Of a stretch of 64,000 nucleotides of DNA, positions 38,014-49,756 are shown one piece after another; the first letter of the stretch is position 1, and every line of letters begins with the position of its first letter. The notes beneath the pieces were generated by a model. That model made no database searches. It had not been told where the DNA came from and saw only the letters and a list, made by a program, of their open reading frames with translations. A program made the translations under genes and the position numbers. Source of the stretch: Salibaculum griseiflavum (GTDB lineage Bacteria > Pseudomonadota > Alphaproteobacteria > Rhodobacterales > Rhodobacteraceae). The stretch lies in assembly GCF_003129565.1 (NCBI RefSeq), contig NZ_QETF01000014.1:1-64000 (forward strand), read 5' to 3'.

Positions 38014-38436
38014 ATGACCCAGACGATCCTCGACAGATGCGAAGCGCGCGGCCTGCGCCTGACCGATCAGCGCCGGACCATCGCCGGTGTGCTGGAGCAG
38101 GCCGAGGACCACCCGGATGTCGAGGAATTGCACGTGCGTGCCACCCGCATCGACCCGGGCATTTCGCTGGCCACGGTCTATCGCACGGTCAAGCTTTTCG
38201 AGGAAGAAGGCATTCTCGACCGTCTGGATTTCGGCGACGGCCGCGCCCGCTACGAGGCGGCCGACCGAGAGCACCATGACCACCTGATCGACCTTGAAAC
38301 CGGCGCGGTGATCGAATTCGTCGATGACGAGATCGAGGCGCTTCAGGAAAAGATCGCCCGCAAGCTGGGCTATCGCCTCAAGGGCCACCGGCTGGAGCTT
38401 TACGGCGTGCCCCTCAAGCGAGGCAACACCAAGTGA
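38014..38436 (+). CDS. Fur-family metal-responsive repressor (Fur/Mur type)
   Basis: 140 residues. Winged helix with DQRRTIAGVLEQA and ISLATVYRTVKLFEEEGILDRL (50-71), then the metal-binding part EHHDHLIDLETGAVIEF (His87, His88, His90) and dimer helices. The C-terminal cysteine pairs of Zur/PerR types are absent. It looks like the alphaproteobacterial Fur/Mur group, which in many relatives senses manganese, rather than Irr; sequence alone does not settle which metal. Its stop overlaps the GTG start of the first EamA gene. Confidence 0.88.
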   Translation: MTQTILDRCEARGLRLTDQRRTIAGVLEQAEDHPDVEELHVRATRIDPGISLATVYRTVKLFEEEGILDRLDFGDGRARYEAADREHHDHLIDLETGAVIEFVDDEIEALQEKIARKLGYRLKGHRLELYGVPLKRGNTK

Positions 38437-39304
38437 ACAACATCATCGGCGCCTTGTGGATGATCCTGGCCATGGCCCTGTTCGCCCTGGTCGATACCTG
38501 TATCAAGCTGGCCACCGAATCCGTGCCCCGCGCCCAGGTCGTCGTGGTGATCGGCGCGGTGGGGCTACTGGTCTTCGCCTTGGCCGCGCGGGCGCGGGGG
38601 CTGAAACCACTCCCGGCCGAAGTGTTTCGCGGCCCGTCCCTGCTGCGGGCGGCGGGCGAGGCCGGAGCCACCACCTGTTTCGTCTTTTCCCTGTCCGAGG
38701 TGGACCTGTCGCTGTTCACCACCATCGTGCAGGCCAATCCGCTTCTGGTCGTGCTGGGCGCAGCACTGTTCTTGGGCGAGCCCGTGGGCTGGCGGCGCTG
38801 GTCGGCGATCGTCCTCGGCATGGTCGGGGTGCTGATCGTATTGCGGCCCACCGGGGCCGATTTCAACGTTTTCGCGCTACTGGTGTTCCTTGGCGTGCTC
38901 TCGCAGGCGATCCGTGACCTGGCCACGCGCCGCGTGGCGCCCGGGATCCACACACTGCAATTGTCCTGCGGATCCTACCTGGGGCTGATCGCCGCCGGGT
39001 TCGTCATCGGCATCGCCCAGAACACGCCACCGATCCGCCCCGAGGGGATGGCCTGGCTCTACCTGTTCGGGGCCGCGGGCCTCTTCATGCCCGCGATCTA
39101 TTCGATGGTCGCCTCGATGCGCGTGGGCGAGGTCGGCTTCGTCGCGCCCTTCCGCTACAGCCGCATCCTGTTCGGGCTAGGGCTGGGCGTCTTCATCTTC
39201 GGCGAACGGCTCGACACCTATACATTGGCCGGCGCGACACTTATCGTCGGGACCGGGCTCTATTCCTTCTGGCGCGAGACCCGGCAGGGCGCGACGGCCC
39301 GCTG

Positions 39305-39305
<1 letters not shown>
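38433..39305 (+). CDS. EamA/DMT-family transporter 1
   Basis: 290 residues starting with GTG inside the last codons of the fur-family gene. Ten hydrophobic helices in two EamA repeats (about 1-140 and 147-285), with the typical GAALFLGEPVGWRRW between helices. Inner-membrane drug/metabolite exporter or importer, substrate unknown. Part of a tight three-gene unit with the Fur-family regulator and a second EamA transporter. Confidence 0.87.
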
Positions 39306-41519
<2,214 letters not shown>

Positions 41520-41547
41520 GACCTCGCACTTCATCACGCGTTTCACT

Positions 41548-41581
41548 AGGCTCTTCGTGGCGCTGCCACGGAGAGCCTTTT
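41548..41581 (+). terminator. Rho-independent terminator of eno, overlapping the next ribosome site
   Basis: AGGCTCTTCGTGGC pairs fully (one G-T) with GCCACGGAGAGCCT around a GCT loop, followed by TTTT. The 3' arm contains GGAGAG, which is also the Shine-Dalgarno for the GNAT gene starting at 41583, so folding would both stop transcription and hide that site. Confidence 0.8.
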
Positions 41582-41582
41582 C

Positions 41583-42098
41583 ATGACCAAAGCCCGGATC
41601 ATCCCGCCCGAAACCTCGCAGGATATCGACGCCGTGCAAAAACTGTGCTGGGACTACCGGGACTACCTGATCGGCCTGTCGCCCTTTGACGCGCAGCTGA
41701 TCGAACTGTTCTACCCGCAGGACAAATACGCCGCCCTTATGGACAGGGTTGCGGAAGAGCATGCCCCGCCCACGGGGCTGATCCGGCTTGCCAAGCTGGG
41801 CGAGGCGCCTGTCGGATGCGGCATGGTTCATTCGCTGCCCGATGGCTCTGCCGAGATCAAACGCGTCTATGTAACCGAGGCCGCGCGGGGCACCGGCACG
41901 GGCTATGCGATCATGAATGCACTGATCGAAGGATGCCGCGATCTGGGATTCGAGCGCATCCTGATGGACACCTCGAAGCCGCTGGAGGCCGCGCAGCGCC
42001 TATACCTCTCCATGGGGTTCAAGCGTCGCGGACCCTATCAGGATGTGCCCCCCATCGCAGAGGGGCACATGCTATATTTCGAGATGGACCTGTCCTGA
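41583..42098 (+). CDS. GNAT-family N-acetyltransferase
   Basis: 171 residues with the GNAT core: IKRVYVTEAARGTGTGYAIMNALI (about 91-114) contains the acetyl-CoA pyrophosphate loop (R/Q-x-x-G-x-G/A type), and RILMDTSKPLEAAQRLYLSMGFKRRG the C-terminal strand and helix. The N-terminus (YRDYLIGL) matches small stand-alone acetyltransferases of unknown substrate. Starts two bases after the eno terminator. Confidence 0.85.
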   Translation: MTKARIIPPETSQDIDAVQKLCWDYRDYLIGLSPFDAQLIELFYPQDKYAALMDRVAEEHAPPTGLIRLAKLGEAPVGCGMVHSLPDGSAEIKRVYVTEAARGTGTGYAIMNALIEGCRDLGFERILMDTSKPLEAAQRLYLSMGFKRRGPYQDVPPIAEGHMLYFEMDLS

Positions 42099-42102
42099 CC
42101 TG

Positions 42103-42372
42103 TCAGGGACAGGGCGCGGTGTAATAGGTGCCGTCCCCGCGGGCATAGGCGCAGGTCTGGCCGTTCTGATTCTGGGCCACGACCGTGCCGGCCGCTGCGC
42201 CACCCAGCGCGGCGATCAGGCGCCAGTCATCATCCGCCTGAAGCACATCGGCGGCGATCAGGCCGGCGGCCGCGCCCCCGGCAAGCCCAACGACGGTGCG
42301 CTGCTCGGCGGTCAGGTTCTCGCAGGCTGTCAGGCCCAACACTCCAACAAATGCGATAATCAGGGGTCTCAT
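42103..42372 (-). CDS. Small lipoprotein with glycine-zipper repeats
   Basis: 89 residues from MRPLIIAFVG. The lipobox LTAC places the lipidated cysteine at Cys17. Two glycine/alanine-rich segments, VVGLAGGAAAGLIAADVL and LIAALGGAAAGTVVAQ, form a glycine zipper like those of SlyB/OmpA-associated lipoproteins, and the C-terminus has two cysteines (CAYARG...APCP) that may form a disulfide. Likely in the outer or inner membrane facing the periplasm. The longer frame upstream is rejected because the signal peptide starts here. Confidence 0.8.
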   Translation of the reverse strand: MRPLIIAFVGVLGLTACENLTAEQRTVVGLAGGAAAGLIAADVLQADDDWRLIAALGGAAAGTVVAQNQNGQTCAYARGDGTYYTAPCP

Positions 42373-42560
42373 GGAAATCCTCCTTGCCCAGTCTTGGCGC
42401 CAGTCCGGCGCTGTCCGCAAACCCTCTGCGATGGGCCTCTCGCTCGCGACCGGTTCCGACTCCGGTGGCCGTTTTTCCGAGGATTCTTGCCCAAAGGGGG
42501 CTGTCGCGACGGCAGGAAATTGCCAAAATGAGCCTCGGACCGTCAAACAGGTGAGCCATC

Positions 42561-43256
42561 ATGCCCCAGGCCTTGATCTTCGATGTCTTCGGCACCTGCG
42601 TGGATTGGCGCAGCAGTATTGCACGTGCCGTCGCCAAGGCCCTGCCCGGCCTGGACGCCGTCGCCTTCGCGGATGCATGGCGCGCCGAATACCAGCCCGC
42701 GATGGAACGGGTCCGCAGCGGTGGCCGGGGCTATGTGCCCCTGGACGACCTGCACCTCGAAAATCTGCACCGTGTGGCCGCGCGGTTCGGGGTCAGTGCC
42801 CCCGACCACCTCGCCACGGCGTGGGAAAGGCTGGATCCCTGGCCCGATGTGCCCCCTGGGCTGGCGACCTTGCACCGGACCCATATCCTCGCCCCCTGTT
42901 CCAACGGGTCCATCGCGATGATGGCGCGACTCGCCCGTCATGCCGCCCTGCCCTGGGATTGCATCCTTGGCGCCGAGATCGCCCGCGACTACAAGCCCAA
43001 ACCGCAAGTCTATCTGGCCAGTTGCACGGCGCTGCGTCTGCCACCGGAGCACGTCATGATGGTGGCCGCGCATAATGACGACCTGGCCGCGGCGCGGGCG
43101 GCGGGTCTGGGCACGGCGTTCGTGGCCCGGCCCACCGAGCATGGGCCCGGCCAGACAAGCGACCTGCATCCCAGCGCCGACTGGGACATTGTCGCACCGG
43201 ATTTCGAAGCCCTTGCGGCCCGGCTTCAGGCGGACACGAACCGCCCTGGCCCATAG
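42561..43256 (+). CDS. Type II haloacid dehalogenase
   Basis: 231 residues. HAD motif 1 IFDVFGTCVDW with nucleophile Asp8, motif 2 LAPCSNGS (Ser114, Asn115), motif 3 DYKPKPQVY with the Lys, and motif 4 VAAHNDDLAAARAAGL, which has the Asn-Asp-Asp form of L-2-haloacid dehalogenases rather than the DD of phosphatases. It should hydrolyse L-2-haloalkanoates or related acids. Divergent from the lipoprotein gene. Confidence 0.87.
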   Translation: MPQALIFDVFGTCVDWRSSIARAVAKALPGLDAVAFADAWRAEYQPAMERVRSGGRGYVPLDDLHLENLHRVAARFGVSAPDHLATAWERLDPWPDVPPGLATLHRTHILAPCSNGSIAMMARLARHAALPWDCILGAEIARDYKPKPQVYLASCTALRLPPEHVMMVAAHNDDLAAARAAGLGTAFVARPTEHGPGQTSDLHPSADWDIVAPDFEALAARLQADTNRPGP

Positions 43257-43441
43257 GGCGCGACCAGCGCCCCAGCTCCTGCGATCGCGTGCCGCATTCC
43301 CGCGCAACCACCGCCTCTGACGCGACAGCGACTAGAGTCACTCCGGAAGGCATCACAGCCCAGAACAGCCTCTCGGGCCCGCCTGCCCCGATCGCCTTGT
43401 GCCCCATTGCATGCCCCGCGCCGGCTTTCTAGGCTCAAAGG

Positions 43442-43864
43442 ATGACCGAGGCCGATCGCATCATCAAGCAGCTGGATCTCGCGCCGCATCCCGAGGGCGG
43501 GCATTATCGCCAGACCTGGCAGGCCGACGCCGACACCGGCCGCCCGGCCGGCACCTGCATCTACTTTCTGCTCAAGGCCGGGGAGCGCAGCCACTGGCAC
43601 AGGGTGGACGCTGCCGAAATCTGGCATTTCTACGCGGGCGCGCCACTGATCCTCTCCCTGGCCGAAACGGACACCGGCCCCAGGGCCGATCACCGTCTTG
43701 GTCCGGGCCTAAACACGGGCGAGCGACCACAATTGATCGTGCCGCCGCAGTGGTGGCAGGCCGCGCGCAGCACCGGCGACTGGACGCTTGTGGGATGCAC
43801 CGTCAGCCCGGGCTTTCAATTCGACGGTTTCACCCTCGCCCCACCGGACTTCGAGATCGGCTAG
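43442..43864 (+). CDS. Cupin superfamily protein (cupin_5/DUF985 type)
   Basis: 140 residues: LDLAPHPEGGHYRQTW (11-26), YFLLKAGERSHWHRVDAAEIWHFYAG (candidate metal-binding His residues) and PQWWQAARS, with VGCTVSPGFQFDGF forming the last strands. The DUF985 group is a single cupin domain of unknown function; some relatives bind sugars or act as epimerase-like proteins. Followed by a member of the intergenic repeat family. Confidence 0.85.
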   Translation: MTEADRIIKQLDLAPHPEGGHYRQTWQADADTGRPAGTCIYFLLKAGERSHWHRVDAAEIWHFYAGAPLILSLAETDTGPRADHRLGPGLNTGERPQLIVPPQWWQAARSTGDWTLVGCTVSPGFQFDGFTLAPPDFEIG

Positions 43865-44147
43865 CGCAAGGGGGGCGCTGCCCCCGTCCCGCGATGCGGG
43901 ACTCCCCCGGGATATTTTCGGTCCAAAGAAAGGCCCCGGCAGAGGGTCACCAGGTGCCGTGCCAGGGCCCGGAGCTTTCTCCGGACACGGTCATCGGCGT
44001 CCCCGCCTGTACCGCTCCGGGAGGATCTCCGATTCCGGTTAATGAATCCCTACCGTTTTCTTTGGACTGAAAATATCCCGGGGTGAATTGGCCGCAGGCC
44101 AAGAGGGGCAGAGCCCCTGCCCGGTCGGCTCGGGCGCAGCCCGAGAC
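43865..44147. repeat. Inverted pair of the intergenic repeat (copies 2 and 3)
   Basis: A 26-bp sequence (43906-43931, CCCGGGATATTTTCG then GTCCAAAGAAA) recurs inverted with one mismatch at 44057-44082. Outside each arm is a GGGGC...GCCCC hairpin; between the arms lie 125 bases with no gene. The arrangement looks like a small non-autonomous mobile unit or a paired terminator block. Confidence 0.65.
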
Positions 44148-44175
44148 GAAAAAAACGAGGGCCGAGGCCCCCGTT
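44148..44175 (-). terminator. Rho-independent terminator of the nrdJ unit
   Basis: Read leftwards, a 10-bp stem AACGGGGGCC/GGCCCTCGTT with a TC loop is followed by a T run. It begins at the stop codon of the 43-codon frame downstream of nrdJ, about 150 bases past the nrdJ stop. Confidence 0.8.
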
Positions 44176-44306
44176 CAAGTTTCGCCGTCCAAGCTCACTT
44201 CTTTGTACCGCCCGGTTTCTGCCTGCGGCCTGGACGTCGGCGGCACGAGCGCACCCGCGCCGGACCCCTTTGGAACGCCGTGACGTTCCGGCGTGGCGGC
44301 CCCAAT
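44175..44306 (-). CDS. 43-aa small protein candidate downstream of nrdJ (ATT start)
   Basis: In frame with nrdJ and 21 bases past its TGA, a frame runs IGAATPERHGVPKG... to ...ETGRYKEVSLDGET and stops exactly where the nrdJ terminator begins. AGGGGGTGA, one base from the ideal Shine-Dalgarno, stands seven bases before an ATT codon; no ATG is available. The sequence reads like a real small soluble protein (balanced composition, acidic tail) rather than chance. Options are an ATT-started gene as in infC, stop-codon read-through of NrdJ, or a decayed gene. No family recognised. Confidence 0.5.
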   Translation of the reverse strand: MGAATPERHGVPKGSGAGALVPPTSRPQAETGRYKEVSLDGET

Positions 44307-44327
44307 GGGACCGTCACCCCCTGTTTC

Positions 44328-47300
44328 TCAGCTACACCCGCTGGTCGCGCCGCAGGTGTTGCATTTCATGCAGGTGCCGTTGCGCACCAGGGTGTAGTTA
44401 CCGCAATCGCCGCACGCTTCGCCTTCGTAGCCCTGCATCTTGGCCTTGTCGCGGGCAGACAGCGCCGAGACCGAGGCCGATCCGGTCGTCGCCTGGGCCA
44501 TGCCGCCGCCCTTGGCCACCGCCGGCACCAGGGTTTCCAGCGCCGCCTGCGGATCCTCGGCGCCGTTCAGCGCCACCGCTCCGGCCCCGCCTTGCAGCAC
44601 CACCAGGTCCTGCGGCACGCGCTTGCGCAGGTAGCCGGTCGAGCTGATCTGCTTGAGCACTTCAAGGCTACGCGAGGCCGCGCTTTCCGACATTTCCTTG
44701 ATATTGGACACGCCCTCTTCCTCGCCGCGGCCGAGATCGTCAAAACTCGCACCTTCGGGCTTCACATGGGCCAGGTCGGTGCGGTCCAGGTAGGACACGG
44801 CCAGCTCGCGGAAGATGTAGTCGAGGATCGAGGTCGCGTTCTTGATGCTGTCATTGCCCTGCACCATGCCCGCCGGTTCGAACTTGGTGAAGGTGAAGGC
44901 ATCCACGAACTCCTCCAGCGGCACGCCGTATTGCAGGCCCACGGACACGGCGATGGCGAAGTTGTTCATCATCGCACGGAAGCCGGCGCCTTCCTTGTGC
45001 ATGTCGATGAAGATTTCGCCCAGGGACCCGTCGGCATATTCGCCGGTCCGCAGGTAGACCTTGTGGCCGCCCACAACCGCCTTCTGGGTATAGCCCTTGC
45101 GGCGCTCGGGCATCTTTTCGCGGTGGTTGCGGACCAGTTCCTTGACCACGACCTTCTCGATCACCTTCTCGGCCAGCACCTTGGCCTTTTCCTGGGTCGA
45201 GCCGCTTTCCAGCACCTCCTGCGCCTCTTCGTCATCCTCGACAAGGGCGGCCGCCAGCGGCTGGCTCAGCTTGGAACCGTCGCGGTAGAGCGCGTTGGCC
45301 TTCACACCCATGGACCAGCTGCGCTCATAGGCGGCCTGGCAATCCTCGATCGTGGCGTCGTTGGGCATGTTGATCGTCTTGGAGATCGCGCCCGAGATGA
45401 AGCTCTGCGCCGCGGCCATCATGTCGATATGGCTGTTCACGGACAGGAAGCGCTTGCCCTTCTTGCCGCAGGGATTGGCGCAGTCGAAGACGTGGTAGTG
45501 CTCTTCCTTCAGGAAGGGCGCGCCTTCCAGCGTCATCGTCCCGCAGACATGGTCATTGGCGGCGTCGATATCGGCCTTGTTGAAGCCCAGATGCGACAGC
45601 AGGTCGAAGGTGGGGTCGTTCAGCTTCTCGGCGGGAATGCCGAGGGTCTTCTTGCAGAACTCCTCGCCCAGGGTCCACTGGTTGAAGACGAAGCGGATGT
45701 CGAAGGCACTGGGCAGGGCCGCCTCGACCTTCTCGATCTCGGCCTCTCCGAAACCGTGGCCGATCAGCGCCGTGTGGTTGATGCCGGGCGCGTTGCCCAG
45801 GGTGGCGTGACCCACGGCATAGCTGACGATCTCCTCGATCTCGGCGGCGCCATAGCCCAGCTTTTCCAGCGCGGCGGGCACCGACCGGTTGATGATCTTG
45901 AAATAACCGCCGCCGGCGAGCTTCTTGAACTTCACCAGGGCAAAGTCCGGCTCGATCCCGGTGGTGTCGCAATCCATGACCAGGCCGATCGTGCCGGTGG
46001 GGGCGATGACGGTGGCCTGTGCGTTGCGGTAACCGTTCTTCTCGCCAAGCCTAAGCGCCTCGTCCCAGGACGACATGGCCAGATCGACCAGGCGGCGGTC
46101 CGGGCAGTTGGCGTGATCCAGCGGCACCGGCTTGACCGCCAGCGACTCGTAGCCTTCCGAGGCGCCATAGGCCGCGTTGCGGTGGTTGCGCATGACGCGC
46201 AGCATGTGGTCACGGTTCTTGCCGTATTTGGCGAAGGCGCCCAGCTCGCCCGCAATCTCGGCGCTGGTGGCGTAGGACACGCCGGTCATGATCGCCGTCA
46301 GGGCGCCGGCCAGGGCGCGGCCCTCGTCGCTGTCATAGCCCAGCCCCATGTTCATCAGCAGGCCGCCGATATTGGCATAGCCAAGGCCCAGCGTGCGGAA
46401 ATCATAGGACAGCTGCGCGATTTCCTTGGACGGGAACTGCGCCATCATGACCGAGATTTCCAGCGTCAGGGTCCACAGCCGGGTAGCGTGCATGTACTCC
46501 TCGGCCTGGAACTGCCCATCCTTGTAGAAGGTCAGCAGGTTCATCGAGGCCAGGTTGCACGCCGTGTCGTCGAGGAACATGTATTCCGAACAGGGGTTGG
46601 AGCCGCGGATCGCGCCGTCCTCGGGGCAGGTGTGCCAGGCGTTCACGGTGTCGTGGAACTGGATGCCCGGATCGGCACAGGCCCAGGCCGCGTGGCCGAC
46701 CTTTTCCCACAGATCACGCGCTTTCACGGTCTTGGCGACCTTGCCGTCGGTGCGGTTGATCAGCTCCCAGTCGCCATCGTCGCGCACGGCCTTCAGGAAG
46801 GCCTCGGTGACACGGATCGAATTGTTGGAGTTCTGGCCGGAAACCGAGTTATAGGCCTCGCTGTCCCAATCCGTATCGTAGGTCGGGAACTCGATGCTGT
46901 CATAGCCCTGCTTTGCATAATCCAACACGCGTTTGATGTATGTCTCCGGAATTGCCACTTTCTTGGCCTCCCGAATTGCACTTTTCAAACCTTCGTTGGC
47001 TTTCGGGTCGTAGGCATCCTCGACCGTGCCGTCCCAGGCCTTGATGGCTGAGAAGATGCCGTTGAGCTTCTCTTCGTGCATCTTGGACCCGGCCACGATG
47101 CTGGCGACCTTCTGTTCCTCCAGCACTTTCCAGTCGATGAATTCCTCGATGTCGGGGTGGTCGGCATCGACGATCACCATCTTGGCGGCCCGGCGGGTGG
47201 TGCCGCCGGATTTGATCGCCCCGGCGGCGCGGTCGCCGATCTTGAGGAAGCCCATCAAGCCGCTGGACTTGCCGCCACCAGACAGCGCCTCGCCCGCGGC

Positions 47301-47993
47301 GCGCAGGTGGCTGAAATTGGTGCCGGTGCCCGAACCATACTTGAACAGCCGCGCCTCACGCACCCAGAGGTCCATGATCCCGCCATCGTTGACCAGATCG
47401 TCGGAACAGCCCTGGATGAAGCAGGCATGCGGCTGGGGGTGTTCATAGGCACTCTTGGATTTGACCAGCTTGCCGGTCTTGTAATCCACGTAGTGATGCC
47501 CCTGGCTGGGCCCGTCGATCCCATAGGCCCAGTGCAGGCCGGTGTTGAACCATTGCGGAGAATTCGGTGCGGCGCGCTGGGTGGCCAGCATGTAACGCAT
47601 CTCGTCGAAATAGGCGCGGGCGTCCTCTTCGGTGGTGAAATAGCCACCCTTCCAGCCCCAATAGGCCCAGGCACCGGCCAGCCGGTCGAAAACCTGCTTG
47701 GCGCTGGTCTCACCGATGATCTCGGCGCCGGTCTCGGCCTCGGAGCGCCAAAGGAATTCCGGCACGTCCTTTTCCTCGACCTTGCGCAGCTTGCTGGGCA
47801 CACCGGCCTTGCGGAAATATTTCTGAGCGATCACGTCGCTGGCGACCTGGCTCCAGCTGGCCGGAATCTCGCATTCCTCCAGCTTGAAGACGATGGTGCC
47901 GTCCGGGTTGCGGATTTCCGATGTGGTCGTCTTGAACTCGATATCCGCATAAGCGTCCTGGCCTGCCTTGGTGAAGCTGCGTTCGATCTTCAT
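44328..47993 (-). CDS. nrdJ: Class II (coenzyme B12-dependent) ribonucleotide reductase
   Basis: Makes deoxyribonucleotides from ribonucleoside diphosphates with adenosylcobalamin as radical source, working with or without oxygen. 1221 residues from [11 protein letters not shown]; the upstream frame is not coding. Catalytic features: [38 protein letters not shown] (Cys, Asn and Glu of the active site), [32 protein letters not shown], and the C-terminal redox/zinc tail [29 protein letters not shown] strong terminator lies downstream and candidate NrdR and DnaA sites upstream. I see no B12 riboswitch core in the leader. Confidence 0.96.
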   Translation of the reverse strand: MKIERSFTKAGQDAYADIEFKTTTSEIRNPDGTIVFKLEECEIPASWSQVASDVIAQKYFRKAGVPSKLRKVEEKDVPEFLWRSEAETGAEIIGETSAKQVFDRLAGAWAYWGWKGGYFTTEEDARAYFDEMRYMLATQRAAPNSPQWFNTGLHWAYGIDGPSQGHHYVDYKTGKLVKSKSAYEHPQPHACFIQGCSDDLVNDGGIMDLWVREARLFKYGSGTGTNFSHLRAAGEALSGGGKSSGLMGFLKIGDRAAGAIKSGGTTRRAAKMVIVDADHPDIEEFIDWKVLEEQKVASIVAGSKMHEEKLNGIFSAIKAWDGTVEDAYDPKANEGLKSAIREAKKVAIPETYIKRVLDYAKQGYDSIEFPTYDTDWDSEAYNSVSGQNSNNSIRVTEAFLKAVRDDGDWELINRTDGKVAKTVKARDLWEKVGHAAWACADPGIQFHDTVNAWHTCPEDGAIRGSNPCSEYMFLDDTACNLASMNLLTFYKDGQFQAEEYMHATRLWTLTLEISVMMAQFPSKEIAQLSYDFRTLGLGYANIGGLLMNMGLGYDSDEGRALAGALTAIMTGVSYATSAEIAGELGAFAKYGKNRDHMLRVMRNHRNAAYGASEGYESLAVKPVPLDHANCPDRRLVDLAMSSWDEALRLGEKNGYRNAQATVIAPTGTIGLVMDCDTTGIEPDFALVKFKKLAGGGYFKIINRSVPAALEKLGYGAAEIEEIVSYAVGHATLGNAPGINHTALIGHGFGEAEIEKVEAALPSAFDIRFVFNQWTLGEEFCKKTLGIPAEKLNDPTFDLLSHLGFNKADIDAANDHVCGTMTLEGAPFLKEEHYHVFDCANPCGKKGKRFLSVNSHIDMMAAAQSFISGAISKTINMPNDATIEDCQAAYERSWSMGVKANALYRDGSKLSQPLAAALVEDDEEAQEVLESGSTQEKAKVLAEKVIEKVVVKELVRNHREKMPERRKGYTQKAVVGGHKVYLRTGEYADGSLGEIFIDMHKEGAGFRAMMNNFAIAVSVGLQYGVPLEEFVDAFTFTKFEPAGMVQGNDSIKNATSILDYIFRELAVSYLDRTDLAHVKPEGASFDDLGRGEEEGVSNIKEMSESAASRSLEVLKQISSTGYLRKRVPQDLVVLQGGAGAVALNGAEDPQAALETLVPAVAKGGGMAQATTGSASVSALSARDKAKMQGYEGEACGDCGNYTLVRNGTCMKCNTCGATSGCS

Positions 47994-48050
47994 GTGTCCC
48001 TGTGCCTCTAAATTCATGGTCGTCGTTGCGACCGCCCCTAACCCTGTGAA

Positions 48051-48107
48051 CCCGAAGGTCCCGCGATTGCCACCACAGCCGGCAGAAGGGAAAAGACCAC
48101 CTTCGGG
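48051..48107 (-). promoter_or_regulatory. Long-range stem in the nrdJ leader
   Basis: CCCGAAGGT (48051-48059) and ACCTTCGGG (48099-48107) can form a 9-bp stem closing a 39-base loop, about 60 bases before the nrdJ start. The loop contains no known riboswitch core. Role unknown. Confidence 0.35.
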
Positions 48108-48188
48108 ACCCCGCAATATGGGGCCACGTTCATGGAGCGATCGAAATCGCGCTCCTGAGGTCGCTGGGTGTCCGTCCCTGCCGTTCTG

Positions 48189-48204
48189 CCACTATATCTT
48201 GTGT
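48189..48204. promoter_or_regulatory. Candidate NrdR box upstream of nrdJ
   Basis: CCACTATATCTTGTGT resembles the palindromic NrdR consensus ACACTATATATAGTGT with several mismatches, about 200 bases before the nrdJ start. NrdR boxes usually come in pairs; a clear second one is not seen. Confidence 0.4.
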
Positions 48205-48331
48205 GCTGTCGTCCGGCTTGCACAAGTTGGCAAAACTACACCTAGTGGGTCAACGAGTTTTTTACGCTAAATTTGCGATTTTGTGGCTTGACCGGGATGG
48301 TCCTGTGACCGCCCGCGATTCCTCCACCCGG

Positions 48332-48383
48332 TTATGCACAGAATGGTTAACGCAGCGTCAGCCGGATTTTGGACTTATCCACA
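48332..48383 (+). promoter_or_regulatory. Two DnaA boxes upstream of nrdJ
   Basis: TTATGCACA (48332-48340) and the perfect TTATCCACA (48375-48383) lie 34 bases apart, same orientation. DnaA controls RNR genes in other bacteria, so these may link nrdJ expression to replication. Confidence 0.55.
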
Positions 48384-48521
48384 GCCATCTAGGCCCGAGA
48401 GCTCAGAAATCACCTGAACCGGGCAAAGTCGCCCCGCCCGATTCTCTCGCTGATCCCGGCCTGTCGCAAAGATGTCGCGCCCGGCATGGCGATGATCATT
48501 TTTCATGCTGCGCGGTAATGG

Positions 48522-48598
48522 TGGTCGGGGCGGCGAGATTCGAACTCACGACCCCCTGTACCCAAAACAGGTGCGCTACCAGACTGCGCCACGCCCCG
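48522..48598 (-). tRNA. tRNA-Pro (anticodon TGG)
   Basis: Read leftwards: acceptor CGGGGCG/CGCCCCG, anticodon stem CCTGT/ACAGG around loop TTTGGGT with anticodon TGG, T arm with GTTCGAATC, encoded ACCA. 77 nt. Confidence 0.95.
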
Positions 48599-48643
48599 GA
48601 CCACGGCGCCCCGTCTACTGTCCGGCGCGCCGCTTGAAAAGAC

Positions 48644-49144
48644 CTAATCGTCAGGACAGGGCCAGGCGGCATTCGACCCGACGGATGGATGCTGCATCAC
48701 GTCGCCCGGCGCGATCCCCAGCCGGTCGGCCAGCCCGCCGTTGATTTCCAGAACAAACTGCACCGCATCGCCACCGGGGATAGGCGTTTCATCGAGCGGC
48801 TGCGCCATCGCGTGCACGCGGGTCAGCGTGCCGGTCTCGTCGAAAAACAGCATGTCGAGCGGGATCAGCGTGTTGCGCATCCAGAACGAGGCGGATCGCG
48901 GGCTGGGATAGACGAAGAGCATGCCGGTCATGATCGGCATCTGCTCGACGAACATCAGGCCGCGGGCCTGTTCCGCTGGGCTGTCGGCGACCTCGACTGA
49001 AAAACGCGCCTGTCCCCAGTCACCACGGATCGCGACGGCGCTGTCGACACAGCGCGCATGCAAGGTGGCAGGAAAGAACGTCAGAAGACCCAGCACGCAG
49101 GCCTTGATCAGTCGTCTCCAGCCAGGTGCAGACCGGCTTCCCAT
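48644..49144 (-). CDS. DUF192 periplasmic protein
   Basis: 166 residues. An N-terminal signal/anchor (RRLIKACVLGLLTFFPATLHA) exports it; Cys32 just after may be lipidated or disulfide-bonded. The DUF192 core follows: VEVADSPAEQARGLMFVEQMP, MLFVYPSPRSASFWMRNTLIPLDMLFFD and AVQFVLEINGGLADRLGI. Function unknown. Its start lies inside the last 37 bases of the cold-shock gene, so it depends on that message. Confidence 0.87.
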   Translation of the reverse strand: MGSRSAPGWRRLIKACVLGLLTFFPATLHARCVDSAVAIRGDWGQARFSVEVADSPAEQARGLMFVEQMPIMTGMLFVYPSPRSASFWMRNTLIPLDMLFFDETGTLTRVHAMAQPLDETPIPGGDAVQFVLEINGGLADRLGIAPGDVMQHPSVGSNAAWPCPDD

Positions 49145-49647
49145 GGCAGAACCTCCGTCGCCATGAGGCCGCGCGTCCCTTCGACGGTCTTGATCCCAAT
49201 GGCTTCGCCCGGAAGCAAATCAGCAAGCCCAGACCGGCGCAAGACCTCGATATGCACGAAGACGTCATCCTCGACACCGAAGATATTGGCGAAGCCGAAG
49301 CCCTTGACCTTGTCGAACCATTTGACCCGCGCGGGCTGCATCGGCGCGGCGGCGAGCTCTTCGGCACTCATCTCGGCGAAGTCGGACAGTCCGCCGCCGA
49401 TCACGGCTTCGGACACCTGGATGTCCAGCACCTCGGCGGCTTGCAGGCCACGCTCGGTCTGGTGCACCACCAGTTCGATCTCGGCGCCATCGGCAACCGA
49501 ACTCTGGCCGAAATTCCGCAGCACATTTGCATGCAGAAGGATATCCGGGCCGCCCTCGTCGGCAACCACGAATCCGAAGCCCTTGCCTGGGTCGAACCAC
49601 TTCACATGGCCCCGGCGAATTTCGCCACTGCTCTTGTCTTCACTCAT
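49108..49647 (-). CDS. Protein with two cold-shock domains
   Basis: 179 residues with tandem cold-shock OB folds: residues about 12-75 (RGHVKWFDPGKGFGFVVADEGGPDILLHANVL, containing RNP1 KGFGFV) and about 106-170 (ARVKWFDKVKGFGFANIFGVEDDVFVHIEVL, RNP1 KGFGFA and RNP2 VFVHI), joined by an acidic linker. Binds single-stranded RNA or DNA as a chaperone. Tandem-domain versions are common in roseobacters. First gene of a pair with DUF192. The leader holds CCTGCTAGCAGG (49704-49715), a perfect palindrome. Confidence 0.92.
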   Translation of the reverse strand: MSEDKSSGEIRRGHVKWFDPGKGFGFVVADEGGPDILLHANVLRNFGQSSVADGAEIELVVHQTERGLQAAEVLDIQVSEAVIGGGLSDFAEMSAEELAAAPMQPARVKWFDKVKGFGFANIFGVEDDVFVHIEVLRRSGLADLLPGEAIGIKTVEGTRGLMATEVLPWEAGLHLAGDD

Positions 49648-49756
49648 TGCTTTATCCCTGACCCGCCGGACCCCTCTTCCGCGGGCAACTACGACCTGAC
49701 CTGCCTGCTAGCAGGACCAGTTTCAACCCTAATCTTTAGTGTAACTCTTTACGTTA

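Noticed and set aside
44088-47051. Long rightward open frame opposite nrdJ
   Set aside because: Its sequence is the antisense of conserved NrdJ motifs; no domain of its own.
47994-48320. Cobalamin riboswitch in the nrdJ leader
   Set aside because: The B12-box core could not be found on either strand; only a simple 9-bp stem is present.
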